A stretch of 64,000 nt of DNA from Craspedostauros australis. Its lineage: Eukaryota > Bacillariophyta > Bacillariophyceae > Mastogloiales > Achnanthaceae. This document shows positions 42,613 to 53,901 of the stretch, piece after piece (the first letter of the stretch is position 1; every line of letters starts with the position of its first letter). The notes under the pieces are model-generated. The model worked only from the letters and a program-made list of their open reading frames with translations. It was not told where the DNA came from and did no database searches. A program made the position numbers and the translations under genes. The stretch lies in NCBI GenBank assembly GCA_026770025.1, contig JAMXDE010000005.1:930001-994000 (forward strand), in the 5' to 3' direction.

Positions 42613-44257
42613 ATGACGAGCTCCACCGACATGTCATCCCTCGCGGCGCTCTCCGCGAGAAATTCGCTGAAGAGAACGCGTCTGTTGTTTGACGTGAACC
42701 CAGTGTCGGTGTTCCTGCCATCGTCCGATCCCCTCATCGATCAGGCATCGATCAATCGCAGGAAACGACGTCCCGTGATTAAGCCATCGGCAAATGCGCT
42801 CTCGATGGATGACACCACCTTGTCCAAGGACCCCATGAGCCTCGCGCTCATCACCAACGGAGAGACTTCCGCGACAGATGCTGGCGGATCGTCCGAAAAG
42901 ACGGATCTCAACAACGTCCTCGCCTTGAAGACTGATGATGACGATCAGAACAAGCCAAAGGGCATCCTCAATGTACGTGCAAGCCTTTCTGTCGTTGCTG
43001 TCATCATGTTGTCCTGTGTGCATACTGCTGTTCTCGATACTGGCAATCGCGGTTCCTTGAGCACGACCCAGCGCAATAGAAAAGAGGCAACGGAGAGAAC
43101 AGTGCTCTGCTCTACCGCATGCGTGAAACTGGTACGCACAAGGACAACATTCTCACTCGATTTTGCCATCACTGATCCCCTTCTCCTTTCCGTACCAACA
43201 GAGCTCAAATAAACGCAAGGGCGGGACCAAAATCCCAACACCCAGCTGGCACGCACCGTGGAAGCTGTCCACAGTGCTTTCGTCGCACTTGGGATGGGTC
43301 CGCAGCATCGCCATCGATCCCACCAACAGCATGTTTGCCACCGGTTCCGCGGACAGGACGATCAAGATTTGGGATCTGGCGAAGGCCTCCGTGGGTGCCG
43401 CCGATGCGCTTCAGCTCACCCTCACAGGTCACATCAGTCCAGTTCGTGGTTTGGCCTTTTCGGAGCGTCATCCGTACCTCTTCAGTGTGGGAGAAGACAA
43501 GATGGTGAAGTGCTGGGATTTGGAGACCAACCAGGTCATCCGTCATTACCACGGTCACTTGAGTGGAGTCTTCTCCGTCGCATTGCACCCAACTCTGGAC
43601 ATCCTCGTGACGGGTGGTCGTGATGCCGTGGCTCGTGTTTGGGACATGCGTAGTAAGACGCAGGTCCACGTGATGGCAGGGCATGAGAACACCGTGGCCT
43701 CCATCTTGACCAAGCCCACGGATCCGCAAATCATCACTGGTTCGCATGACACCACCGTCAAGTTGTGGGATCTGGCCGCTGGTAAGTGCATGTCGACGCT
43801 GACGCACCATCAGAAGAGCATCCGCGCCTTGGCGCAGCCAACCTTCGAAAACACGTTTGTCAGCGGTGCCGCAGACTGCCTCAAGTACTGGCAGGGCAAG
43901 GACGGGCGTTTCCTCAAGTCCTACAACGGCCACAACGCCGTGATCAACGCCATGGCAGTGAACGACGACGGTGTCCTGGTGAGCGGAGGTGACGACGGAT
44001 CCATGCATTTCTGGGACTACAAGACGGGTCACAACTACCAATCCACCACCAGCGTGGTGCAACCGGGTTCGTTGGATGCGGAAAACTCCATCATGGCAAC
44101 CCAATTTGATCTCACCGGAACGCGTCTCATTACAGGCGAAGCCGACAAGACCATCAAGATCTGGAAGCAGGACGATGAGGCGTCCGAGATCAGCGACCCG
44201 ATTGACATGGTGGCATGGAGGAAGAAGTGCCTCAAGGAGGCCAAGCAAAGATATTAA
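42613..44257 (+). CDS. PLRG1: Pleiotropic regulator 1 (PRL1/PLRG1/Prp46), spliceosomal WD40 protein
   Basis: Exon 1 (42613-42972, 120 codons) and exon 2 (43202-44257) are joined phase 0 by GTACGT...AACAG (42973-43201), giving 471 residues. The protein is a core subunit of the Prp19/NTC complex that activates the spliceosome in the nucleus. The N-terminus has the short NTR-type segments and a basic [10 protein letters not shown]. The hallmark [20 protein letters not shown] precedes the propeller. Seven WD repeats follow, for example [48 protein letters not shown] and [16 protein letters not shown]. The C-terminus has ADKTIKIWK and [16 protein letters not shown], also typical of PRL1. Length is close to the human protein (about 510). 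The intron falls between the N-terminal region and the propeller. Confidence 0.94.
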
Positions 44258-45108
44258 GCCTGTGATGGTGAAGATGTGGATGCGTGCATCCTTGCATGCC
44301 TTGTCGATCTCATTCGGGTTCGGACTCGTATGGCAGAGGGCAACGAAACCAGTTGAAAATTCCCGCAAATCTCAATTGCGCGGAGTCGGCATGACGCAGT
44401 GGCGTAATAGCACATCGTAGAGAGTGCTTTGCAAATAGAATGGTGCTTTACATATTCTGCTCTCTTGCCGTCTTCAAGTGCACCTGCTGATCGTTGCTTC
44501 GTTTGTAAGGTGCACGCTTGGAGGGATGGCCGCAGCACTACCACTCGAAGGTGCAAGAAGACAGCACTGTCTACATGGTAAACCATGCAGCCCCTTTTCT
44601 TCTCTTTCCTCCTGACGAGGTCGTAGAGTAGAGCTTGCAAATTGGCGGCTTCCTGAAGTCAAGAGAATTTCACGAGACCCAATCCATCATAAGTACGACT
44701 ATGATCGTACTCTGCTATCCTCGTCCAATCTCGTCGGGGTGCGTGCTGGGCACAAATCGACGAGCTATGTTCCGCCAAAGGTTGTATAGTCTAGTCGAAC
44801 TAGTCAAACTCACGATGACATCACTGAAAGGATTCTCATGACTCGAAGCCGGCGAAAGATCCAATCAACGCCGATCGATCTCGAACTCACAAGAAGAAAA
44901 TCGTTCGGCAGATTGCCACGAAGAAGACTGCCGCCGCGATGGACGACATCACCACCACCATCATCGCCACCTCCACAACAACCACAACGAGGCAGACACA
45001 ACGCAACCACATCCCAAGAGACGGTTGACCGATCATAGAACAAGAAAAGATCAGAAGAACAATACCGAACCGCAATACCAAATCGCAATAGCAATAGCAA
45101 CAGCAATC
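44258..45108. other. Intergenic spacer and leader of the lumazine synthase gene
   Basis: No supported gene. The last 280 bases (from about 44830) turn A/C/G-rich as expected of a 5' untranslated leader, ending in CAATAGCAATAGCAACAGCA just before the start codon. Confidence 0.55.
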
Positions 45109-46632
45109 ATGAAGACATTCAGTGCCCTGAGCTTGTTGGCAGTCGTTGCCCTGCCCTTCACGTCGGCCTTCGCGCCAAGGCTTTCTTCCTCCTCAGCCGC
45201 ATCAGCCTTGAAGGTGAGTCTCAGAGGATGATGATGGATTCGGCGAATTGGGTATGGGATAGATGGCGAAGAGGATGCGCAACGCATCATGGAGCACAGA
45301 CTTTGGTGACGTTGGACGAAGGATCACCATCGCCCATTGCATCGGCGATGCACTGATTGGATGCAGAATCATACGTGCAACTCTGTCCGACTGCATTGTG
45401 TGCGCAGAGAGCGCTTGCACACCATACCATCGAGTGTCTCACATCAAACACTTCTTGATACATTACTTTTCTTCGCTGCGATGTCGTCTGTTGCCTTGCT
45501 TCTGGGAATGACGCACTGGATACATGCTATCCACCCATCGAACAATTGTGCCAATTGCATAATTGCAGGCAGCCGAGAGCGAAGTTTCGTTCGGTGACTT
45601 GGACGGCTCCAACGTCCGCATCGGCATCATCCGAACACGATGGAACGACGAGCACGTGAGCAGTCTGGTGGAAGGCTGCCGCAAGGCGTTGAAGGAATGC
45701 AACGTGAAGGATGATTTCATCTTTGAGACCGAGGTCCCAGGCAGCTTCGAATTGCCCATGGCCGCACGATTCTTGGCGCTGAGCCAGACTGTCGATGCCA
45801 TCGTGACTGCAGGAGTTTTGATCAAGGGAGAGGTGCGTTGTAAATTGTATTCTGCTGTATTGGAATTGGTTGCATTGAACGAGGAGGAGTGTCTCATGTG
45901 GATTGTGCCACGCTCCATGTGCATTGCACTGCACTGTGTTATTGGGGGATGCTGTTCAAGTCGTTGACACAGAAGAAGATCATTTCCCTTGGTCTCAAGT
46001 GACAGTGGACGAAAACGGTAGGCATCTCAGTTTGCGGGTGAAAGATGGGGTGCATCACAATCAAAGCTCTCTGGTGGTGCCGTCATCGTCACCACCACCA
46101 CCGCCGCCGTCGTCGTCGTCGACAATCGCGTCGTAGTATTTGTCTGTCGAAATGATTGCTCGTTCGACGTGCAAAAGTCCTCCGCTTGTACTCACTCACA
46201 CAATGGCTGACCATTCTATGCTCTCCCCAACGCGCCGATCTCAATGACGCAAACATTGGCACCACAATACTCGTTATCCCGTCCGCACGTACGTACGTAT
46301 GCATGGCACGAACAAAACAGACCATGCACTTCGAGTACATCTCCGAGGCAACCGCGAGCGGGCTGATGAGCGTCGGACTGCAAACCTCCACCCCGATCGT
46401 GTACGGCGTGCTGAACTGCCTGAACGAGGAGCAGGTGAAGGCCCGATCCAGCGGCGACAGCAACCACGGATACGACTGGGGCAAGACAGCCGTCGAGATG
46501 GCGTTGTTGCGAACGGAAGCGCTGGACATGAAGGGCGGAAGCGACGAGGCCAAGGAGAAGCTGGCGAAGATGGGCTTCGGAGACAAGGAGGTGAAGGACG
46601 AGCACGGAGAGAAGAAGTCCACCTACTTTTAG
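45109..46632 (+). CDS. ribH: 6,7-dimethyl-8-ribityllumazine synthase, plastid-targeted
   Basis: Three exons: 45109-45213, 45569-45832 and 46321-46632, with phase-0 introns GTGAGT...TGCAG and GTGCGT...ACAG, giving 226 residues. The enzyme condenses 5-amino-6-ribitylamino-uracil with dihydroxybutanone phosphate, the penultimate step of riboflavin synthesis. Exon 1 is a targeting exon: signal peptide ending in [18 protein letters not shown], a classical diatom plastid motif. Exon 2 carries [29 protein letters not shown] and [12 protein letters not shown]. Exon 3 starts [10 protein letters not shown], with the catalytic His, and continues [20 protein letters not shown]. The conserved GVLIKGE-TMHF block forms only after splicing. 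A 30-residue charged C-terminal extension ([17 protein letters not shown]) goes beyond the bacterial enzyme. Introns are 355 and 488 bases. Confidence 0.95.
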
Positions 46633-47777
46633 ACTTTCGAGTTTTTCACTAATGCTGGAGCTACAAGTACAAGCACGTATGGCGCAAATGATGTCTCTCT
46701 CCATCCGCTTAGTTATTGCTTTAGAGTGCCACTCGAGAGAGTAACCCTTTGTCGAGCATAACATTCGTAGAATTAATATTCCCAACAAGCCGACAGCTTC
46801 AATCATAGTCGTACGCGTATTAGTACGAGCGCGAGTGTAGCAACCAACCGAGAACGAAAAAGGAACCCGGATGAATGTCCAAGTTTGGTCGAATGACTCG
46901 CGAAGGAAGCACGTGGGTGGCTGCAAAATTTCAACGCGCAGCCACGAGAGGCCCCCGCTCATTTCCACCTGTCTCGTTCAGATTTCCACACCAACATCAT
47001 TGTGGTGCGCACACGATCGTGCTTTGGTGTGGTGGACACACGCGCTGAGAGGCATTGCCGAATCACATCACATCACATCGCTGAAGAGCGTCATTTGCAC
47101 TGTGGCCGTCCTCCGTCGATGCGCAGCTTCGAGTTGTGGATCATCCGTAGCTGAAAGGAAGAAGGACAGAACGACCAAGTGGGAAGCTCAACGAAGCTGC
47201 GAGGAGAGAAGGAGGAGAGACGAGCAAGTCTCAAAGCAAGAGGTAGCAAGCAAGACGAAGCAAGCAAGACAGCAGCTTCTCACATTGCACACTGCAGCAG
47301 CCTCTCGACCAACACATCACTGCACGACGAGCGCTGCATCCGCAAGCGCAAGTGCAAGTAAGCTTGCTTGCGGAGAGGACAGCACCATCCAACAGTCCCA
47401 GAGTGGCGACGGATCTGTCGCAGCACCCGCTGTTGATCATCATCTCTTATCAATCATCAATCATCGATCAGCGATCAGCGCACAAGAGCTGGAAGGCAAT
47501 CCGCACCGAATCAAACCACGTCACAGTCGATTTGGCCAAACGAAGCAGAGGCTGCTGGTGCTCTGATCATCGCAACCCATCCCTAGACGCAACAGCGACG
47601 TGTCTTGCCTTCAAACGACGACGGTCGCAATACAATATAGCAGAACAGTTAAGAGGCTGTCACCATCCCACAAACGGTGGCGACTTTGGAGCAAGTCGGA
47701 TTGAACAGACGCTCGATCTCAAGGAGGCGGATTGGATCTTTTTCAAAGGGACGTTGGTGGTCCAAGTCAGCAGCAAG
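46633..47777. other. Intergenic and long leader of the 1694-residue gene
   Basis: About 1.1 kb. From about 47150 the plus strand is A/G/C-rich and all frames are rather open, including the frame of the downstream gene (open from 47352). I regard this as leader, since the translation is Ser/His/Arg-rich without structure. A start at 47352 cannot be excluded. Confidence 0.5.
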
Positions 47778-50700
47778 ATGAGGAGACAAGGCGGTGGCAA
47801 GTCCAGGAGCGCGAGTGCTACGGCGGAACGACTCAGAAAGAAGCAGCAGCAACAGCAGAAGCTAAAACTGCAGGAGCAACAGCAGCAGCAACAACAGCAA
47901 CAATTGCAGCAGCAGCAACTCCACGAACACCATGACCAGCCCTACTCCAACGGCTACAGATATGTCGCAGCGCCAACTTCTGATGCTCGTGCAGCCACAC
48001 CCAGCGCATCAGTGCCAATCTCGATGCCAGCATCCGCGTCAATGCCAATGTCAGCATCCGCATCGGCATCATCAGCGTCGATACCGACACATACACCTTC
48101 GCAGTTCGATGTATGGCAGAAGCTTTCTTCCAAAACACCATCGATGTCCCCATTATCGTCCCTGCCCTCAATGCAAATGCAGAACCAAAGGACGAACACT
48201 GCATCGAATCCAACGTCAGTGTCCATGGCGGCACTCAATGGAACCACCTCCGCGCCGCCAACAACCAGAATACAGCGCGGTCATCACCACGATGATGACA
48301 CCTTTCACAACATACAATCACCCACCTGCATCCCGCTCATGTGGGCGACACGCGATGTCTTCCCGGAGTTGCAATCCGAGGTCCCGTTGCAGCAACGACG
48401 ACCTGTATCGTTGTTTGGTAAACTTGTGCGCAAGTCCATGTTGGAACGCCGTGCCAAAAGTGCGGATCATGAGGTCCAGTACACGGATTTCTCGGCTGCG
48501 TTCGCGAATCGACCGTTGCCGGAGAAGTCACGGCTGGCTTTGGCCCGAATGGCTGGTCAGGATGCGACAGATAACGCATCAGCGGCGGCGGCATCCGTCA
48601 CAGAACCAACGTCAGAAACCACATCCACGACGCCCACCGCATCCAACGCCAAACGCAAGAAGCGGAGGAAACGAAAGAAGAAAAAGAATGCCGGTGCCAC
48701 GAATGATGCCACCAACGGTGAACAGCAAGTCAGTGTTCAAGACGGCGTCAACGAAGGTCAGCAGCCGCAGACGGAGCTTCTGCAATCGCAACAAGCACAG
48801 ATTGATACTGATGCTAGCAACGGGGATCACAACGGCGTGCCCATGATTGTGGACAGCACATCTGGAGATGCAGAACCCGATCACATCGACATTCCGCTCC
48901 ATGGCGCTGTCGGTGAGAGTGACAAGGCCATCTCCCAAGCCGCAGGCGGTATGGTCGTGCTGACTGGCACGGAGGGAATCACCAGCACATCGAGTTCGGA
49001 CGATGCCTTGAATGACAATACTTCTCATTCCATCGATGAATGGTTGGATATGGTGCACAAAGGTGACGGCGACAAGGTTCCGCCGCCGCCTGATGTCGAT
49101 GATAATCACCAAGATGAAGCATTCTGGCAGTTACCGCCGGAGGTGGTTCAACTGGGCAACGATGGCGGAGACGGTGCGTCCAACCTGGTCGTGGATGATG
49201 TCGTCGAACTGGATCAATCGGTGCATTACCACACGGAGCGTCTCAAGGTGGAAGCGACCATATTGCCACCGCCGTCGTTGGACCGCCTTCCATCTCAAGA
49301 TACCCTCACAGATCTGGTCGGCGGCCCTGACACCGAACCCTTGTCGACATCGGAACACGGAGGTACGAACATCGTTCTCGGCGGTGGTGGCGGAGGAGGA
49401 GGAGATGATGCCAGTTGGGCACAGCACAGTTTCGCGACGCTGTCGGCAGGTACGACCAATGTCAGCAGCCTTGCCGGGCCACCACGAAGTCCAGCCGTCT
49501 CGCGACGATCCACGGGCCATGCAGCTGCACACTCCATGCTTCCACCGCAAAGTCCATCGACCATCGAAATGATCCCCGACGAATCAGCAGCAGCGTATGT
49601 CGCAACATCGCCAGTCCCACCATCGTCCACCATCGACAAAGATTCCTCATCCAACACAGACGAGGCGAAGGATGACGCAGTCGGCATCCTGTTTCGAAAT
49701 CCATTGGAAATCGAATATCTCACCAAACTCGAACATTACAGCACCGCAAAGAGCAGATCATCATCGATCACGCAAGCAACTGCAAATGGCGCGAATGGTC
49801 AAAGCGCTCCTGCCTCGGCCGGAACAACGGACGACAAAGAAACTACGGCCGCTGGGACGTCGCATGCGTCATCATCGTCGTCAGTGACAGCGACAGCAGC
49901 TGCAACGGCAAACACGACGGCAAACACGACAACCAATGCGAAATCAGCCGAATCAACGACCGCGTCAACTGATGCGCGGTTGCTGAGACCATTGGCACCG
50001 AAATTGACCACGACGATCGAGGGATATCATGTGCCGTCGCTTCACCCAGTCGAAGAGACGGTGCACGACGATGCGGGGATCAAGCCAATGCCGCTCGTGC
50101 GATCCGAGTCCAATTTCTCTGCATCTTCATCACACAAAGTCTCCCTCTTCGATGAATGGTTGGGCCAAATCGTGGAAAGCAAGACTGATCCATCCTACGT
50201 GAAGAAATCTCACGCAGATGGCAAGAACGCAAACGCCACCCCCAGCTCGGAAAAGAGCGAGGACACCGCGCGCCAGGAAGCGATGCGACGACGCAAAGAG
50301 CTGGAGCACAAATGGACCGACGAAAACCTCTCTGAACCACCGGCCAACCGCGATCTGTCACGATTCCTGGAGTACATCAAGCCACAACTGGAGTGCGGGA
50401 CGCCAATAGTATCATTGCAAGAGATCAAGGACGCGTGCTTCCGAGTTCATTGCGTCGGGTGTCAGAAGGATTCCTTGAAGTATCTGCAGATACTGGAGGA
50501 ATGCATGTTTGGACCACGTGCGAATGGGTGCACCTTGCCATCCGGCATGGAAAGCGCGCAGCAAGGAGGCGCAGCATCCGCAGAGCAGCAAATGCAGCAG
50601 CAAGAACAGCGACGCGACGCATACAGGCTCGTGCTCAATCCAAACACGCTGCAGGAATCGATGAATGACATTGGGTCGGGACAAGAGGTGACGATGGAGG

Positions 50701-52862
50701 GTGCATTCGATTACGTGGCGCTGGAGGAGGGGAATCATCCATGGTTCGGTAGCAAGCTCGACCAACTGCGTGACATTGTGGTGGACACTGCGCAGTTCAG
50801 CGGCAGCAGCAACAACAACAACAACAATTTGATCGACCACAACGATCCCATATTCGGCAACGAATACAAAAGGGCAGATCATCCAAATGAGTCCAACATC
50901 GAATCCTTCATTGCATTCTCCAAGCATACTAACACTTCAGCAAGCACAGAGACGCCAGGTTCGTCAAAGCAATCGAAACGAAGGGATGCTACCAGCTCTT
51001 CGGCGAATGGCGGAGGTGGCGAGCGCCACAGCACAAAGAACGGCGAGAATGGCCAATCCATTCCGCAGGAATTGAAGCTTGCGCTGCGACCGATGTCGAT
51101 GGAGAACCTCAAGTCATTGATGGAAGACTTCCTGCCCTGCGGCGTCGAAGAGGATGTCATGGTCTCCATCGCACCCACGCGAGACACGCGCCCGCTTCAT
51201 ATTCAGAAGCAGGAAACGCAGGCCATCTACATGAACGTGGCACATAACGAGAGCGTGGTGATCGACTTGCTGCACGAGATGCAAACATGGGGATGGGACA
51301 TGAACCGCGATTTGATGGGAATTCGAGACACCGTCGCGGAAAGCATGAACAATCCAGAGGGTGTTCAGCAGAACATCGAGTACACAACGATGCCCACCCT
51401 GAACCGCATCGAACTGACGTGCAACAACTACATGCTCAAGGTCTTTCAGGTGTTGAATTCGGTGACTTCAGAACGCACGCACGCCATGCAGGAGCTGCAG
51501 ATGAAGCTGTGGATTGATTTCCTGGATGCCATCCACGGGAGCTTGCGGTCGCTCGATGCGCACTACAAGAACATCGAAGAGAACCTAGCTGATCAGATGG
51601 GAACGCTGCCAAAACCCTTCATCAACGCGCCGATGCGCAATTCCCTCCAAAAGGTCGCCGAGAAGAAGACCGACCTTTGGACTGTGCTCGGCAACTCGTA
51701 CGGCATGATCCTGACCGAAAGTCTACTGAAGGAATGGTTCACACGCCTGGACTGGCAGGATATGCGAGTTCCAGAGAACTCCATGAAAACTGCCGCCTCG
51801 AAACGGCTGGACGAAGCATGCCGCGACCTGGCCGGGCGGCTCATCGAATGGACGCACACGATCATGGCAGCCAACATCCGCGGGATCGGCATGAAACGGA
51901 TCAAGCGCACTTCGGAGGCGTTGGAGGTCATGCAAGGCGTCGTGGAACCGCTGGCGGCTGAATACGCAACGGTGGAGCGCTACTTTTCACCGGAACGCAA
52001 CAAGTATTTCGCCTCCCTTCGGTCCAACGTGGTGCTGGCACACGGAGTCAAGCAGCGCATGCGCTTGATGGATGAAGGCGAAGTTGAGTCCATGATGGTC
52101 GGCGTCATCTTGATGTGGAGACACGTTCGGTTGATGCAGGCGAGGACGATCTTCGCCGTGAGGTGTCCTCCACTGCCGCTGCATCTGAAGAGCTGGATGT
52201 ACCTGGACACGAAGCCCTGGGGATACATGACACCGCCGTCGCAGATTCGGAACCTGTGTCTCTCCAACGGCGGAGGCGGGAAGCGACGTATTCTGTGCAT
52301 CGTGGCTGGGTTGCTGTACCGCTGGTTGTCAGTACGATGCCTGGAATGGAATGCCAAGATGGCGGAAGAAGAATTGTTGGATTTGGATTTCAACGAGCAG
52401 AATGGCAGTGGCGTCAGCAGCATCCCAAATCCTGGCAAATCCGGCAAACGCAACAAGAAGAAAAAGAAGAAAGTCGGTGCTACTGCGGCACAACAGGCAA
52501 ATCAAGATGAACATGCTGCGGTGGCGACAACACCATCAACAGCAGCAGCAGGAGAAGCAGAAGCAGAAGCACCGCCATCATCATCCACAGCAGCAACATT
52601 GCCGGCTACTCCGGTGACGCCATCCGAAGCAGCCACTCAGCAGGAGCAAAAGTCGCAAACCGCACACGAAGGCGATCATAATGACGTTGAAACTTCTTGT
52701 GCTCTGGGAGAGCCGGAGACCACGCAAGACTTGGAAGTTGATCATCCACCGACGGTCTTTGTCGATGACAGGCAAAAGCTAATGCCGGGCAAAGAGTATC
52801 TGGTGCAACGGATGGATGCCATCATGCTGGATCCAAACGTCTTCCATGTCAAGTTAACGTGA
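47778..52862 (+). CDS. Unrecognised 1694-residue protein with polyQ/disordered N-terminal half and helical C-terminal domain
   Basis: Single exon; ATG 47778 precedes the basic, Gln-rich start (MRRQGGGKSRSAS). I do not recognise the family. Residues 1-1080 are low-complexity: polyGln, Ser/Ala/Thr, a Lys/Arg cluster (KRKKRRKRKKKKN, about 290-305; possible nuclear signal) and a Gly run. A short motif, SHKVSLFDEWLGQIVESK, stands out near 790. A folded region starts about 840 (PANRDLSRFLEYIKPQLECG, FRVHCVGCQKDSLKYLQILE). A long helical domain spans about 1100-1540 (LKLALRPMSMENLKSLMEDF, YMNVAHNESVVIDLLHEMQT, IELTCNNYMLKVFQVLNSVT, NIRGIGMKRIKRTSEALEVM). The C-terminus is low-complexity with a second Lys-rich run. 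No catalytic motif is visible. A large scaffold, perhaps nuclear, is inference. Confidence 0.72.
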   Translation: MRRQGGGKSRSASATAERLRKKQQQQQKLKLQEQQQQQQQQQLQQQQLHEHHDQPYSNGYRYVAAPTSDARAATPSASVPISMPASASMPMSASASASSASIPTHTPSQFDVWQKLSSKTPSMSPLSSLPSMQMQNQRTNTASNPTSVSMAALNGTTSAPPTTRIQRGHHHDDDTFHNIQSPTCIPLMWATRDVFPELQSEVPLQQRRPVSLFGKLVRKSMLERRAKSADHEVQYTDFSAAFANRPLPEKSRLALARMAGQDATDNASAAAASVTEPTSETTSTTPTASNAKRKKRRKRKKKKNAGATNDATNGEQQVSVQDGVNEGQQPQTELLQSQQAQIDTDASNGDHNGVPMIVDSTSGDAEPDHIDIPLHGAVGESDKAISQAAGGMVVLTGTEGITSTSSSDDALNDNTSHSIDEWLDMVHKGDGDKVPPPPDVDDNHQDEAFWQLPPEVVQLGNDGGDGASNLVVDDVVELDQSVHYHTERLKVEATILPPPSLDRLPSQDTLTDLVGGPDTEPLSTSEHGGTNIVLGGGGGGGGDDASWAQHSFATLSAGTTNVSSLAGPPRSPAVSRRSTGHAAAHSMLPPQSPSTIEMIPDESAAAYVATSPVPPSSTIDKDSSSNTDEAKDDAVGILFRNPLEIEYLTKLEHYSTAKSRSSSITQATANGANGQSAPASAGTTDDKETTAAGTSHASSSSSVTATAAATANTTANTTTNAKSAESTTASTDARLLRPLAPKLTTTIEGYHVPSLHPVEETVHDDAGIKPMPLVRSESNFSASSSHKVSLFDEWLGQIVESKTDPSYVKKSHADGKNANATPSSEKSEDTARQEAMRRRKELEHKWTDENLSEPPANRDLSRFLEYIKPQLECGTPIVSLQEIKDACFRVHCVGCQKDSLKYLQILEECMFGPRANGCTLPSGMESAQQGGAASAEQQMQQQEQRRDAYRLVLNPNTLQESMNDIGSGQEVTMEGAFDYVALEEGNHPWFGSKLDQLRDIVVDTAQFSGSSNNNNNNLIDHNDPIFGNEYKRADHPNESNIESFIAFSKHTNTSASTETPGSSKQSKRRDATSSSANGGGGERHSTKNGENGQSIPQELKLALRPMSMENLKSLMEDFLPCGVEEDVMVSIAPTRDTRPLHIQKQETQAIYMNVAHNESVVIDLLHEMQTWGWDMNRDLMGIRDTVAESMNNPEGVQQNIEYTTMPTLNRIELTCNNYMLKVFQVLNSVTSERTHAMQELQMKLWIDFLDAIHGSLRSLDAHYKNIEENLADQMGTLPKPFINAPMRNSLQKVAEKKTDLWTVLGNSYGMILTESLLKEWFTRLDWQDMRVPENSMKTAASKRLDEACRDLAGRLIEWTHTIMAANIRGIGMKRIKRTSEALEVMQGVVEPLAAEYATVERYFSPERNKYFASLRSNVVLAHGVKQRMRLMDEGEVESMMVGVILMWRHVRLMQARTIFAVRCPPLPLHLKSWMYLDTKPWGYMTPPSQIRNLCLSNGGGGKRRILCIVAGLLYRWLSVRCLEWNAKMAEEELLDLDFNEQNGSGVSSIPNPGKSGKRNKKKKKKVGATAAQQANQDEHAAVATTPSTAAAGEAEAEAPPSSSTAATLPATPVTPSEAATQQEQKSQTAHEGDHNDVETSCALGEPETTQDLEVDHPPTVFVDDRQKLMPGKEYLVQRMDAIMLDPNVFHVKLT

Positions 52863-53121
52863 AGTCACACTGTTGAAGATGTTGTTATTCTCGTAGCGTA
52901 CTAATATGATGCTGTGTGATGATGCATGAGATGGGATGGCATGTGTTCATGGCGCCCTAAGTTCCTTCTAGACCACGATTTCCGATGGCGGTATGGATTG
53001 GACCGGGTGCAAGTGCCGTGCTCACAGCATGCTCCTTGTGTGGCACACGCACCATACCACGTAGTACATGGGACATGGAATACCGTGCATCCTCGTGCGC
53101 GTTCATCCACGTACTGGGGCG

Positions 53122-53901
53122 TTATCGCCTCGAATTCATCTGCTGTCTGAGAACCTCCAGCTCGGCCTCCGTCGGCGATCCATCCTCGTAGTAGCCCTGA
53201 TCGGCTTCGTCATCGAGGACTCGGGTGAGCGTGACATCGTAGATGAGATTCCCGCCTCTTTGCTCCACCATCTGGTCCAGCTTTTTGTTGAGCTTGGAAC
53301 GATCCCACGGGTACGAGGGCATGGGACCGAGGCCGATATCGACGAATCCCAGCTTGGGCGGGATGATGAGGCGGCGCGTGCTGCCCTTCTTCATGGTGTG
53401 CAGCCCTTCATCGAGGCCCCCAATCATCTTGCCGTTGCCGTGCTTGATGAGGAAGCTGGTGGCCTCGTCGAATTTCTGCTTTTCCTTGTCGTTGGGGAGC
53501 TTGATGTAGGCTGTGTAGTCGACGATGCAGAGCTGACCGTAACGCGGCGTGACGGCATCTGGATCCGTGGATGGCTTCAGCTCGATGTACTTCAACCCGG
53601 AAGCCAGCTTGTACATGGTCACGCCCTCATTCTCCGCTTGAGCCTCTTGCGAGGATTGCAACATGGTTCCCGCAGCCAGGATCCCGGAGGTCAGAACGCT
53701 GCGGCGCTGCACGGAGGCCGGCCTCTCATGATTCTCTTCCACCGATGGAGTGGCCTCATGGGCGGGTTGTCTGTTGGCATTGTGCGCCTCCAACGAGGAA
53801 GCCGCTGTCGCCACGGGCAACTGTGGGCGCGGCGTGAATGCTGAAACATTCTGCAGCATGCAAGCCGCCCAGACGATCGCGAGTCTCGTGGATGTCACCA
53901 T
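53122..53901 (-). CDS. FKBP-type peptidyl-prolyl isomerase, predicted thylakoid lumen
   Basis: A 259-residue single-exon ORF. The N-terminus is a signal peptide ending in QNVSAFTPRP, the diatom plastid motif. A second hydrophobic signal follows at about 64-90: QRRSVLTSGILAAGTMLQ, cut after EAQA. The twin-arginine start is the pattern of Tat-dependent transfer to the thylakoid lumen. The FKBP fold spans about 95-225: YGQLCIVDYTAYIKLP, QKFDEATSFLIKHGNGKMIG, GLDEGLHTMKKGSTRRLIIP and NLIYDVTLTRVLDD. The Tyr, Phe-Asp and Ile positions of the FKBP12 pocket are present. The pocket Trp (VIRGW in FKBP12) is Leu here (MIGGL), as in many lumenal FKBPs, so isomerase activity may be weak. An acidic C-terminal extension follows. 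Confidence 0.9.
   Translation of the reverse strand: MVTSTRLAIVWAACMLQNVSAFTPRPQLPVATAASSLEAHNANRQPAHEATPSVEENHERPASVQRRSVLTSGILAAGTMLQSSQEAQAENEGVTMYKLASGLKYIELKPSTDPDAVTPRYGQLCIVDYTAYIKLPNDKEKQKFDEATSFLIKHGNGKMIGGLDEGLHTMKKGSTRRLIIPPKLGFVDIGLGPMPSYPWDRSKLNKKLDQMVEQRGGNLIYDVTLTRVLDDEADQGYYEDGSPTEAELEVLRQQMNSRR

Noticed and set aside
43205..44368. 387-codon antisense ORF over PRL1
   Set aside because: A shadow of the WD40 gene, with His/Val/Gly-rich translation and no domain.
47352..47777. N-terminal extension of the 1694-residue protein
   Set aside because: The frame is open, but the sequence has leader-like composition and the basic Gln-rich start at 47778 is more natural; not excluded.
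49131..49550. Overlapping ORFs of more than 100 codons inside the 1694-residue gene, both strands
   Set aside because: Frame shadows of a long GC-rich, low-complexity coding region.
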